Shown here one piece after another: positions 50,269 to 59,731 of a DNA stretch of 64,000 bases; the stretch's first letter is position 1; the number at the start of each line of letters is the position of its first letter. Location of the stretch: positions 744,001-808,000 of the forward strand of contig NZ_JABWGO010000002.1 in the NCBI RefSeq assembly GCF_013363995.1, read 5' to 3'. Origin of the DNA: Nonomuraea rhodomycinica (lineage in GTDB: Bacteria; Actinomycetota; Actinomycetes; Streptosporangiales; Streptosporangiaceae). The position numbers and the translations under genes are program-made. The notes under the pieces were generated by a model, which ran no database searches, had not been told where the DNA came from, and worked only from the letters and a program-made list of their open reading frames with translations.

Positions 50269-50475
50269 TCAGGCGGAAACGATGTTCTCGGCCTGCGGGC
50301 CCTTCTGGCCCTGGGTGATGTCGAAGGCAACCTTCTGGCCCTCGCGCAGCTCGCGGTAGCCGCCGTTGGCGACGATGTTGGAGTAGTGCGCGAAGACGTC
50401 GGCGCCGCCGCCGTCCTGCTCGATGAAGCCGAAGCCCTTTTCCGCGTTGAACCACTTCACGGTGCCAGAAGCCAT
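50269..50475 (-). CDS. Cold-shock protein (CspA family)
   Basis: A 68-residue single cold-shock domain. RNP1 is KGFGFIEQ and RNP2 VFAHYSNI; the sequence begins [18 protein letters not shown]. It binds single-stranded RNA/DNA as an RNA chaperone. ATG 50475 follows GAGGAG at 7 nt. The long AT-rich leader contains a 9-bp stem-loop followed by six T residues about 100 nt upstream. The next gene downstream is a DEAD-box helicase. Confidence 0.96.
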   Translation of the reverse strand: MASGTVKWFNAEKGFGFIEQDGGGADVFAHYSNIVANGGYRELREGQKVAFDITQGQKGPQAENIVSA

Positions 50476-50569
50476 GTTGATCTCCTCTTGATAGGTGCAA
50501 AGCCGAAATCCGCATCGGACGAATCTCGCGTCGCCGAGATAGGCCCACACCCGGAGAAGACCGGTAAAC

Positions 50570-50605
50570 AAAAAATGCACCTGAGGCTACATACCGTCAG
50601 GTGCA
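50570..50605 (-). promoter_or_regulatory. Intrinsic-terminator-like stem-loop in the csp leader
   Basis: On the minus strand: TGCACCTGA (50605-50597), 12-nt loop, TCAGGTGCA (50584-50576), then TTTTTTG. A perfect stem directly followed by a U-run is rare in this genome. About 95 nt upstream of the csp start. It may be an attenuator or RNA thermosensor-like element in the csp leader, or the terminator of a small upstream transcript. Confidence 0.6.
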
Positions 50606-51108
50606 CACAAGTTTTTATGGGTACCACAACTGCAACTGAATTCAACTTAGCACACGTTCTGCCCTGCTGTGCACGCCCTCTCGCCGAATCGCGCCTGAAC
50701 ATCCAGAGATGGGGAACGTGCCCCGGTTGAAGGGGGTCCATGGACTCGGTCTCGGCCGGGCGGTCAGCGCGGGCGACAGCCGCCGACCCGCGCTGCACGG
50801 CCGCCCACGTCTTGCGGTGCCTGCGGCTACGCGGACCAGGCCACCGCTGGTCCTCACCTCCCAGCGGCTGGCGTACGGCTCCCAAGGGCTTAGGGCGTGG
50901 CGTTCAAGAGTGGTAAGTCACCATCCGTGATCTTTGTATGACTTAATTGGATCTTGTTGCCGTTTCGGGTGGAAGTTGCGCTTCGTCCGTTTGAGCAACG
51001 CGCTCCGAGCCGCGCTAGTCAGAGACCTTGTCATCTGGCTCAGACGGGGTGGAGCTTCGTCCGGCGTCCCCTCGGGGATGCCCCACGTGGTTCGGAGTGT
51101 GACGGCGT
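50606..51108. other. Gene-free spacer, csp promoter side and RHS promoter side
   Basis: About 500 bp. The first 60 bp and 50900-51000 are AT-richer, likely carrying the csp promoter (minus) and the RHS promoter (plus), but I cannot place -10/-35 boxes reliably. Open frames between are short and unlike known proteins. It marks the left edge of a region of atypical composition. Confidence 0.4.
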
Positions 51109-54100
51109 ATGCGCCGCTTGCTGCCTTGGGATCGTCGTGTCCGCATCCTGGTGATCACGATCTTGGCCGTGATGCTTCCCGGGCTGCTGGGGTTCGATCC
51201 GCAACCGGTGGTGGCGGCTGCCTCCGTGGCAGTGCCGCATGTAGCAGGAGGCTCGGCTGAGACGCCGAAGCAGTCATGGGGGACCGCCGCAGGCTTGCTG
51301 TCGCTGACGTCGGCGAATGCGACGCGCACAACTGCGGATCCAGGAACACCGAAGGGCAAGGCCAAGCCGCTGAAGAAGGCGTTGCCTCAGGAGGAACGTT
51401 CCGGACTGGTCCGGGCGCGGCGCACAGCGACGTCCCGACAAGCAACTCCCACCCCCAGTTCGACCGCGACGAAGGCGGGTGTGGCCTCCACTCAGTCCTG
51501 CGGGCCATGGGCTCCCTGCGATCCGCCCTGCGGTTCGTACTCACCGTGGCAGAAGGGCGTGTACGTGGCGTACGGCACCTACGTCGCGTCCGGCCAGAAG
51601 GTCTGGAAGGCCATCCAGAACATCCCGGCGAGCCTGAACACCTATCCCCCGTATGAACTACAGACCGGCTGGATGCTGATCGGCGACTGCCCCAAGCCGC
51701 CGCCCCCGACCGTGACGTCGATGTCTCCCGACAACGGCATGCAGGTGATGACGACGGAGCCGACGCTGCACGTCACTGCCACCACCTGGTACACGGGCAC
51801 GATCGGCTACAAGTTCGAGATCTGCGAAACGCCGTCGATGTCGCGTTGCACCACGCATGACCCGTTTTGCTGCAACGAGTCCAGCACCTGGACGATCCCC
51901 GAGGGCACATTGGCGTGGGGCCGTCAGTACTGGTGGCGGGTTCAGGTCAGCGACGCGTCGACGATCGGGGGTCAGAGCGCCTACTCCGACATCTACACGC
52001 TGGTGGTGGGTGTCCGGCAGCCCACCATCACCTCACAGTTGTCGATACGAGGCGTCAATGGCCAGGAGTTCAACCAGCAGTCCGGCAACTACACCACCAC
52101 CTTCACCGACCTGCAGGTCGCGACTGCCGGCCCGCCGCTGTCGGTGGTGCGGTCCTTCAACAGCATGGACCCGCGGCGTGACGGCGCCTTCGGCGCGGGC
52201 TGGGCGACCCGGTGGGACATGCGGATCGTCCCGGAGAACGTGGCGGGCCGCGAGGCCGCTCTGGTCACCTACCCGGACGGTCGCCAGGTCCGCTTTGCAA
52301 AGAAGGATGACGGCGGATACCAGCCGCCACCAGGCATGTACGCCACGCTCGCCAAGAACGCCGACGGCAGCTGGCGGTTGATGGACAAGTCCTCCACGTC
52401 TTACCTGTTCGACAGCGCCGGCCGGTTGCTGAAGATGACGGACAACCGCGGACGTGTCCAGGAACTCACGTACGGGACCGACGGCAAGCTCTCCAAGGCG
52501 ACCGCGCCGGGGGGTCGTTCGCTCACCTTCGCCTGGACCGGTGCGCACATCACTGCGGTCTCGATCGACCCCGTGGACGGCAAGCCGCTGACCTGGTCCT
52601 ACACCTACAACGGCGATGTGCTGGAGAAGGTGTGCGACCCCGCGGGCGGCTGCACCCTCTACGAGCACAGCCCCGGATCGCTGTATCGCAGCACGGTCCT
52701 GGATTCCGACCCGCTCGGCTACTGGAGGCTCGGGGAGAGCACGGGCTACCAGGGCAAGGATCTGGGCTGGGGCGCCGAGGACATCTACTATGACGACGAC
52801 GTCACCCTGGGCAAGCCGGGAGCGCTGGCCGGCGCCGCTGACACGGCTGTGGACATCGCCGCCTCCACCAGCGCCAACATAACCCTGCCTGGCGGGTTCA
52901 TGCCCAGGGTGGGCAAGTGGGCCTCGGCGGAGCTGTGGTTCAAGACCACCGGCACCGGCACGATCATGCGGGCACACGAGATCTTCGACAACGCTTCCAA
53001 GCCGATGCTGGAGATCACGTCGGCCGGCAAGCTGTCGGCGTCGTTCCACCAGACCACCACCCCGATCGTCACCAGCGCCACGGTCAAGGATGGCGCGTGG
53101 CATCACGTCGTGCTCGCTGCCGCCGGCGACGTGCAGACGCTGTACTTGGACGGACAGGTCGCCGGCACGCTCAACGGCCCCATCACCGGCACCAGCGATC
53201 TTGACTACCTGGATCTCGGCGGCGGAGGACTGGCGGCCTCACTGGACGAGGTGGCCCTCTACGACCGCCCCCTGTCGGCCGCCGAGGTGGCCCGCCACTA
53301 CGCCGCCCGTCTCCAAGCGCCGCAGCTCCTCACCAAGATCACGCTCCCGTCGGGCCGGATCTGGGCCGTCAACACCTACGACCCCGCCACCGAGCGCATC
53401 AAGACCCACACCGACCAGCACGGCGGCACCTGGCAACTCGGGGAGCGCACCATCGACCGCGCCGCCGGCACCTCCACGGTCGTGGTCACCGACCCGAAGA
53501 ACGAGAAGATCACCGCCGTCCACGACGCCTGGCGCGGCTACCGGCTGATGTCCAAGACCGACCAGCTGGGCAAGGTCACCAAGTACTCCTACGACACCGG
53601 CGGTTACCTGTACGAACGGGTCGACCCCAACAACAACACAACAACCTGGCAGAGCGACGAGCGCGGCAACACCCTCTCCACCGAGACCTGCCGCACCTTC
53701 GACAGCTGCCAGACCAGCTACACGGAGTACTACCTCAACAAGGACGACAAGTTCGACCTGCGCAACGACCGCGTCCTGAAGGTGCGTGACGCCCGCTCCA
53801 GCAGTTCCACCGACAACACGTACGCCACGACCTTCGAGTACAACCAGTACGGCGAGCAGACCAAGCAGATCACCCCGGCGACGCCCGACTTCCCCAACGG
53901 CCGCTCGGCCACGATCGCCTACACCGACGGCACCGAGCCCGCCGTACGCGGTGGCACGACTCCGGCCGGCCTGGTGAAGTCGCGCACCGACGCCCGGAAC
54001 AACACGACGAGCTACCGCTACACGTCCGCGGGCGACCTCGCCGAGCAGACCATGCCCGAGGGCCTGGTCGTCTCCTCCGAGTTCGACGTCCTGGGACGTG

Positions 54101-56904
54101 TGACGAGCGAGACTGAGATCTCGAAGGCCCAGCCGGACGGCGCCAAGACGGCGTACACCTACGACCTGCTGGGGCGGATCGCCACCCAGACCAGCCCGGG
54201 GGTCAAGAACGAGGTCACCGGCGTCACCCACACCGCACAGACCACGTACGCGTACGACCCCGACAGCAACATCCTCTCGGAGACCGTCAAGGACCTGACC
54301 GGCGGCGACCAGGAGCAGGTCTTCGGCTACACCTACGACACCCACGGCCGCGAGGAGACCGCCACAGATCCCGAGGGCGGCGTCATCCGCACCTCCTGGG
54401 ATGAGATCGGCGCGAAAGTCACGGTGACCGACGAGCTCGGCTCGATCTTCGGCTACACGTACACCAAGCGCGGCGAGCTGGCCTCGCGCACCCTGAAGAA
54501 CTGGACCGGCAGTCCCGTCGCTCCGACCGCTCCCAAGGAGATCACGCTCGAGTCGTTCTCGTACGACGACGGCGGGCGGCTGGCGACGCGCAAGGACGCG
54601 ATGGGGCGCACGACCTCCTACACCTACTACCGCGACGACCTCCTGTCGGAGACCACGGCCACCGAGGCCAAGCTGAACGGCTTGACCACCACCAGGAACG
54701 TGGTCCTCGAGAGGAACACGTACGACGCCGCAGGCAATGTCACTCAGCAGGTCGGCGGCGGTGGCAAGGTCCGCGTCGACTACGTCTACGACGCCGCAGG
54801 AAGGCTCACGTCGCAGACGCTCGACCCGGACGAGCTCGGCCGCAAGACGGGCTACACGTACGACGCCAACGGCAACATCATCGCCACCAAGCAGTCCGCG
54901 ACCGGCACCACTCGAGTCGAGACGACCGAGTACGCCTACGACAAGGAGGACCGTCTCGTCCGCCAGACCGTCAAGAACGACGGCCAGGACGTGACGACCA
55001 CCTGGAAGGTTGACGACCGCGGCCTGGTCGTGGAGGCGGTCGATCCTCGGGGCAACGCGTCGGGCGCCGACGCCGCAGCGTTCACCACAACGCTCCGCTA
55101 CGACCTGAACAACCAGCTGATCGAGGTCAAGTCACCGCCGGTGAAGGTGGAGAAGGCCGGAGCCGCGCGGGACGACCGCGTCACCACGAAGTTCGGCTAC
55201 GACGCCGTCGGTCGCCAGACGCACGCCGTCGATCCGGAGGGTCGCATCACCACGTCGGGCTACGACCGCGCCGGTCAGCTCACCTCGGTGACGGGCATGC
55301 CGTACACGCCGCCCGGCGGCACGGCGGTCACACCCAAGGTTCTCTACGAATACGACAAGGTGGGTCGTCTGACGAAGACGACGAACCCCCGCGGTCAGGT
55401 CACGACGATCGAGTACGACGCGCTCGACAACCCGGTCCGCGTCACGGACCCGCCCGCGGCGCAGGGGCAGCCCGCCGGCCAGTGGATCTCCCACTACGAC
55501 CTCCTGGGCGAGGAACTGGCCGCCATCGACCCGACCGGCGCGCGCAGCGAGGCCACGTACGACGACCTCGGCCGGCGGATCACCAGCACGCTCGTGGAGC
55601 GCAAGCCGACCACCGCGGCGTACGTCACCAAGTACGAGTACAACGACGCAAGCGCCCTCACCAAGGTGACCCCGCCCAGCAACAAGTCCACCACCTACAC
55701 GGTCAACGCCGCCTCCGAGGTCCGCACGGAGACGGACCCAGTCACCAACACGTCGACCTTCGACTACGACCTGGTCGGCCGTCCCGCCAAGGTCACGAAC
55801 GCGCTGGGCAACGCCCTCATCGCGGACTACGACCTCGCCGGCCGCCTGACCGGCCTGAAGAACGTGGACAAGCAGGGCGCGACCGTCAAGACGCGCGGCT
55901 ACGGCTACGACCTCGCGAGCAACCTCACCAAGATCACATCTGGCGAGGGGCATGTCACCAAGCGGACGTTCGACGCGACCAACCAGCTCACCGAACTCGT
56001 CGAGCCGGTCTCCGACACCGAGTCCATCGCCACCAGCTTCGGCTACGACGCCTCGGGGGCGCGGACCCGCCTGACCGACGGGCGCGGCAACGCCACCTGG
56101 ACCGCGTACAACACGCTCGGGCTCATCGAGACCCTCACCGAGCCCTCCACCACAGCTCACCCCAACCTGGCGGACCGCACCTGGACCCACGTCTACGACG
56201 TCGCGGGCAACGAGACCGCGCTGATCCAGCCCGGAGGGGTGCGCCTGGACAGGGAGTTCGACCTGCTCGACCGGGTGACGAAGGTCAGCGGCTCGGGTGA
56301 GGGGCTGTACACCGACGACAAGACGTACGGCTACGACCTGGCCGACCGCGTCACCAAGATGAACGACCAGGTCCTCGAGTACAACGACCGCAGCCTGCTG
56401 ACCAAGGTCTCCGGGCCGACGGGCCAGACGAGCGCGTTCGGCTACGACCCGATGGGCAACCCGACCCAGCGGATCGACGCCAGCGGCACCACGACCTACA
56501 CCTGGGACGACGACAACCGCCTCAGGACTGTCACCGACCCGGTCAGCGGCCGCACCAACACGTATGACTACGACAAGGCGGACCGGCTCAGCACCGTCAC
56601 GTCCACCAACCCGGTCAACACGCAGGTTTACACGTACGACGCGGTGGACCGCGTGGCCACCCACACGCTGAAGAACAGCACCGGCGGCCAGTTAGCAAAG
56701 ATCACCTACGGTTGGGACAAGGACGACAACCTCACCTCCAAAATCACGGAGGGGACGGCCGGGCGCCGGCAACAACACCTACGGCTACGACCACGCCGGA
56801 CGCCTCACCTCCTGGAAGGGCCCGGACGGCACGACCACGACCTACAAGTGGGACGCCTCCGGCAACCGCATCCAGGCCGGCGACAAGACCTACACCTACG
56901 ATGA
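51109..56904 (+). CDS. RHS-repeat polymorphic toxin, N-terminal and RHS-core part (frame breaks near its end)
   Basis: A secreted or surface RHS protein. The signal peptide is about residues 1-37 (RILVITILAVMLPGLLG...AAA). A Cys-rich segment (QSCGPWAPCDPPCGSYSPWQKG), an Ig-like region and a start of RHS domain (VVRSFNSMDPRRDGAFGAGW) follow. A LamG/concanavalin-like insertion (about residues 525-735, DPLGYWRLGES ... GAWHHVVLAAAG) precedes more than twenty YD/RHS repeats (YDxxGRL..). Near 56761-56763 one extra G shifts the frame, giving a nonsense tail to 56904. Without it, translation would run on to 59206 as a protein of about 2698 residues. It encapsulates and delivers the C-terminal toxin. 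Confidence 0.88.
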   Translation: MRRLLPWDRRVRILVITILAVMLPGLLGFDPQPVVAAASVAVPHVAGGSAETPKQSWGTAAGLLSLTSANATRTTADPGTPKGKAKPLKKALPQEERSGLVRARRTATSRQATPTPSSTATKAGVASTQSCGPWAPCDPPCGSYSPWQKGVYVAYGTYVASGQKVWKAIQNIPASLNTYPPYELQTGWMLIGDCPKPPPPTVTSMSPDNGMQVMTTEPTLHVTATTWYTGTIGYKFEICETPSMSRCTTHDPFCCNESSTWTIPEGTLAWGRQYWWRVQVSDASTIGGQSAYSDIYTLVVGVRQPTITSQLSIRGVNGQEFNQQSGNYTTTFTDLQVATAGPPLSVVRSFNSMDPRRDGAFGAGWATRWDMRIVPENVAGREAALVTYPDGRQVRFAKKDDGGYQPPPGMYATLAKNADGSWRLMDKSSTSYLFDSAGRLLKMTDNRGRVQELTYGTDGKLSKATAPGGRSLTFAWTGAHITAVSIDPVDGKPLTWSYTYNGDVLEKVCDPAGGCTLYEHSPGSLYRSTVLDSDPLGYWRLGESTGYQGKDLGWGAEDIYYDDDVTLGKPGALAGAADTAVDIAASTSANITLPGGFMPRVGKWASAELWFKTTGTGTIMRAHEIFDNASKPMLEITSAGKLSASFHQTTTPIVTSATVKDGAWHHVVLAAAGDVQTLYLDGQVAGTLNGPITGTSDLDYLDLGGGGLAASLDEVALYDRPLSAAEVARHYAARLQAPQLLTKITLPSGRIWAVNTYDPATERIKTHTDQHGGTWQLGERTIDRAAGTSTVVVTDPKNEKITAVHDAWRGYRLMSKTDQLGKVTKYSYDTGGYLYERVDPNNNTTTWQSDERGNTLSTETCRTFDSCQTSYTEYYLNKDDKFDLRNDRVLKVRDARSSSSTDNTYATTFEYNQYGEQTKQITPATPDFPNGRSATIAYTDGTEPAVRGGTTPAGLVKSRTDARNNTTSYRYTSAGDLAEQTMPEGLVVSSEFDVLGRVTSETEISKAQPDGAKTAYTYDLLGRIATQTSPGVKNEVTGVTHTAQTTYAYDPDSNILSETVKDLTGGDQEQVFGYTYDTHGREETATDPEGGVIRTSWDEIGAKVTVTDELGSIFGYTYTKRGELASRTLKNWTGSPVAPTAPKEITLESFSYDDGGRLATRKDAMGRTTSYTYYRDDLLSETTATEAKLNGLTTTRNVVLERNTYDAAGNVTQQVGGGGKVRVDYVYDAAGRLTSQTLDPDELGRKTGYTYDANGNIIATKQSATGTTRVETTEYAYDKEDRLVRQTVKNDGQDVTTTWKVDDRGLVVEAVDPRGNASGADAAAFTTTLRYDLNNQLIEVKSPPVKVEKAGAARDDRVTTKFGYDAVGRQTHAVDPEGRITTSGYDRAGQLTSVTGMPYTPPGGTAVTPKVLYEYDKVGRLTKTTNPRGQVTTIEYDALDNPVRVTDPPAAQGQPAGQWISHYDLLGEELAAIDPTGARSEATYDDLGRRITSTLVERKPTTAAYVTKYEYNDASALTKVTPPSNKSTTYTVNAASEVRTETDPVTNTSTFDYDLVGRPAKVTNALGNALIADYDLAGRLTGLKNVDKQGATVKTRGYGYDLASNLTKITSGEGHVTKRTFDATNQLTELVEPVSDTESIATSFGYDASGARTRLTDGRGNATWTAYNTLGLIETLTEPSTTAHPNLADRTWTHVYDVAGNETALIQPGGVRLDREFDLLDRVTKVSGSGEGLYTDDKTYGYDLADRVTKMNDQVLEYNDRSLLTKVSGPTGQTSAFGYDPMGNPTQRIDASGTTTYTWDDDNRLRTVTDPVSGRTNTYDYDKADRLSTVTSTNPVNTQVYTYDAVDRVATHTLKNSTGGQLAKITYGWDKDDNLTSKITEGTAGRRQQHLRLRPRRTPHLLEGPGRHDHDLQVGRLRQPHPGRRQDLHLR

Positions 56905-57070
56905 GCGCAATCGTCTGACGTCCGGCGACGGTACGGACTACACGTACACGCCGCGCGGCACGCTCGCCACGGAGACGAAGAACGGCACCACGAAGCATCT
57001 GACGTTCGACGCCTTCGACCGCCTCATCAACGACGGCGACGCGACGTACACCTATGACGCCTTCGACCGC

Positions 57071-59206
57071 ATGGCCACCCGTCAGACGCGGACGACGCAG
57101 CAGCGCTTCGCCTACGCGGGCCTGTCCAACGACGTCGTGGCCATCACTGACCAGGCGGGCGCGGTCCAGTCGAAGTACGGCTGGGATCCGTTCGGCGGCT
57201 TGGTCAGTGTCAAGGAGGGAGCGAACGCGGCGCTCGGGGCCTTCACGGACATCCATGACGACCTGGTCGGGACGTTTTCTGGCACGGCTTTGTCGGGGTC
57301 GACTGCGTACAACCCGTACGGCGAGGTACTGGCGCAGACCGGGACCAAGTCGACGCTGGGTTACCAGGGAGAGTACACGGACCCCGACACCGGCAAGGTC
57401 AACATGCATGCCCGGTGGTACCAGCCGGGTACCGGCTCGTTCGCCTCGCGCGACACCTGGACGTTGCCGGCGGAGCCTTCCATCAAGGCGAATCGGTATA
57501 CGTACGTTAGTGGAAGGCCTCTCAGCAACGTTGACCCGACCGGCCATAAGGACGACATGGGCGGTGGCGGCGGAGGCGGCAGAGGCACCGCCACTGCGAG
57601 CAGCTCATCTTCGATTGGTGGTCTCGGCAACGCCGCCCCAGCTATGGCGGGCGCCGCTGCTGCTGCTGCTGCTCGTGCCGCGGTGAATCGTGCTGTGGCT
57701 GCTGTGAAAGCTGCGTATATATCGGCCCGCCTTGCGCGAGAGGCGGCGACGGCGGCTCGCGTAGCTGCAGCAGCAGCGGCAGCGGCAGCCAAGGCATCCA
57801 GTCAAGGCAAGGGTGCAGTCAAGCCTGGAGGCAAGACGAGTACCACGTCAAGCTCTTACGGTGACGACAGGCGAGAACCAATGCAGCCGGTCAAGCCGAA
57901 GACGAAGGTGCGTGGAAAGCCGCAGGATCAGCGCCCGACAACTACCACTTCGACTCCTCACCAGCAGCCTCGCGGATGTTCAGTAGTTGGCAGCTGCGGC
58001 CAGCCGAAGTGTTCGTCCCCTGCATGTAGGAAGATTTCAACTACCCAGAATCCCGACGACAAGAAGAGGCGGAAGCCCACCAAGCAAAGCACCATCCACG
58101 GGCCTTGCAAGAGCCCGTGCACCCCTCCTCCCTGCCCTGAGTCGAGATGCGGGACCCCTGATAACTGCACCCCTGGCCAACCATGTGCGCACCCGGACCA
58201 GATCTTTATCAGTGGTGACGCGGTAGCGGAACTCTACGGAATCGATCCCAATGCCTATGAAGACCCCATCATCAACTGTGACGCTTCACGGTACGGGACA
58301 GGGACATGTGAAGACGGGGTAGCCGCTGTCGACCCTGAGGACACGGAGATCGAATTGGGCGACCCTCCGCAGCCCCCGATCTTCAGCTGCGGGACTGGCA
58401 ACAGTTTCGTCGAAGGCACCAAGGTGCTCATGGCGGACGGGAGCGCCAAGCCGATCGAAAACGTCAAGATCGGCGACATGGTTCTCGCCACGGATCCATC
58501 GACAGGCAGTAGGAAGCCTCAATCGGTCACGGCCCTGATCGCTGGCCAAGGGATGAAGCGGCTGGTCGAGATCACCATAGATACAGACGGGAAGAAGGGT
58601 GATCGGACAGGCGAGATCGTCGCCACAGGCAACCATCCCTTCTGGATCCCCGCACTCAAAGTCTGGATCCCGGCCGGCCAGCTACAACCTGGCATGTGGT
58701 TGCAGACTGCAGCTGGCACGTACGTTCAGATCACAGCGATCGCTAGCCGGACCGCTGTTCGGCGGGTCCACAATCTGACGATTGACGCCGCGCACACCTA
58801 CCATGTGGTAGCAGGCGACCAAGCCATCCTCGTTCACAACGACAATCCCGCAGATGGGGATGCCTGGCCAGGGATTGTGTGGAGGGCTTTGGCCCCTGGC
58901 GAGGACCCGGCTTTGGGGCTCACAGCTCGCGATCCCAGCGCAGTTGTCGACCCGCTATCGCATGTAGCTGGAAAGCGTAGAAGCCCCTGGATTTCCACCT
59001 CAAAGTTGCCGAGCGTGGCATTTGATAAATACAACCAGGGGCATGGGGTTGTTGCGATCGATCTTTCCAAGATTCCTGGAGCGATCGCTGATGTCTCCTC
59101 TGGGTTCCCTGGGAAGGGTAGAGTGGACGCCTACGCCAAAAAGGACCAGGAGGTTCTGATCCATGGCTACGTACCCTCCGATGCGATTGTGGGGTGTTGG
59201 GATTGA
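57071..59206 (+). CDS. RHS C-terminal part with HINT domain and predicted ADP-ribosyltransferase-like toxin
   Basis: A 711-residue frame, continuing the RHS gene after the frameshift (open from about 56764). It contains the last RHS repeats and the core end (GYQGEYTDPDTGKVNMHARWYQPGTGSFASRD, DPTGH). A low-complexity Ala- and Lys/Pro/Cys-rich linker follows. The pretoxin HINT domain (about 58385-58850) shows NSFVEGTKVLMADG, TGNHPFWI and AHTYHVVAGDQAILVHN. The C-terminal ~110 residues form the toxin: WRAL, then HVAGKRRSPWISTS, GVVAIDLSKI and KDQEVLIHGYVPSDAI. This matches the R-S-E layout of ART-fold polymorphic toxins. The last kilobase is clearly less GC-rich. Confidence 0.85.
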   Translation: MATRQTRTTQQRFAYAGLSNDVVAITDQAGAVQSKYGWDPFGGLVSVKEGANAALGAFTDIHDDLVGTFSGTALSGSTAYNPYGEVLAQTGTKSTLGYQGEYTDPDTGKVNMHARWYQPGTGSFASRDTWTLPAEPSIKANRYTYVSGRPLSNVDPTGHKDDMGGGGGGGRGTATASSSSSIGGLGNAAPAMAGAAAAAAARAAVNRAVAAVKAAYISARLAREAATAARVAAAAAAAAAKASSQGKGAVKPGGKTSTTSSSYGDDRREPMQPVKPKTKVRGKPQDQRPTTTTSTPHQQPRGCSVVGSCGQPKCSSPACRKISTTQNPDDKKRRKPTKQSTIHGPCKSPCTPPPCPESRCGTPDNCTPGQPCAHPDQIFISGDAVAELYGIDPNAYEDPIINCDASRYGTGTCEDGVAAVDPEDTEIELGDPPQPPIFSCGTGNSFVEGTKVLMADGSAKPIENVKIGDMVLATDPSTGSRKPQSVTALIAGQGMKRLVEITIDTDGKKGDRTGEIVATGNHPFWIPALKVWIPAGQLQPGMWLQTAAGTYVQITAIASRTAVRRVHNLTIDAAHTYHVVAGDQAILVHNDNPADGDAWPGIVWRALAPGEDPALGLTARDPSAVVDPLSHVAGKRRSPWISTSKLPSVAFDKYNQGHGVVAIDLSKIPGAIADVSSGFPGKGRVDAYAKKDQEVLIHGYVPSDAIVGCWD

Positions 59207-59517
59207 GGCATGACGATCCAGAGCTCCTTGAGGCGCTGGATCTAACCTGGGACGATGAGACGGGGTTCCTTGGCCGCTTGCGCGGCGGAGAGTTCGTTCA
59301 AGAGCTTGCTGACGCCTATATTGAGCTGCTGGGTGAAATCGATCCCGTCGAGGGTGAAGTTGTAAATTCGTCCTTCGTCAAACTCCTCTGGTTTATGCCA
59401 ATCTTTATAGAATGGCAGATCGAAAGAGTAGTTGGGGCGGGAACTCCTCGCGAAGATGTAGAGCGAATCCTGGATCTCGCGACCACTCGAATCATGGACA
59501 TCTTGGGGGTTCCGTGA
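59194..59517 (+). CDS. Candidate cognate immunity protein
   Basis: A 107-residue acidic, helical protein (DDPELLEALDLTWDDETGFLGRLRGGEFVQELADAYIELLGEIDP, PREDVERILDLATTRIMDIL). It overlaps the toxin gene by 13 nt, the position of immunity genes in polymorphic toxin loci. I do not recognise the family. GTG at 59194 is used; a TTG at 59203 is an alternative. Composition is AT-rich like the toxin domain, suggesting both were acquired as one module. Confidence 0.75.
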   Translation: MLGLRHDDPELLEALDLTWDDETGFLGRLRGGEFVQELADAYIELLGEIDPVEGEVVNSSFVKLLWFMPIFIEWQIERVVGAGTPREDVERILDLATTRIMDILGVP

Positions 59518-59731
59518 TTTTCAACTGACCAGACATCCAAGCAGTTGGTCGACAGTAAGTGGTGTGCCGAATATTGATTCGGCCGGATTATTTGAAGGTT
59601 GTCTCGGCTCGAGTTTATATTGGTGTCTTAAATATGAATTCGACACCCCTTGCGATGGTTTCACTTGGGGTGCCGAACCACGTTTGACGGCTACGGTGAC
59701 GGCTACAGAGATCCTGATCGTTTTCTGAGGG
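59518..59731. other. AT-rich spacer with inverted repeats and integrase arm-type repeats
   Basis: A 214-bp region. GCCGAAT-ATTG-ATTCGGC is a perfect 7-bp stem (59566-59583), probably the terminator of the toxin-immunity pair. CACCCC..GGGGTG forms another inverted repeat (59645-59672). Three direct repeats GACGGCTACG (59686-59695), GACGGCTACA (59698-59707) and GAGGGCTACG (59727-59736) abut the integrase stop and look like arm-type integrase sites. The att core is not identifiable without the other end. Confidence 0.5.

Noticed and set aside
50642..51108. Short open frames between csp and the RHS gene as genes or a transposase remnant
   Set aside because: No ribosome binding sites, no recognisable motif, and basic low-complexity products.
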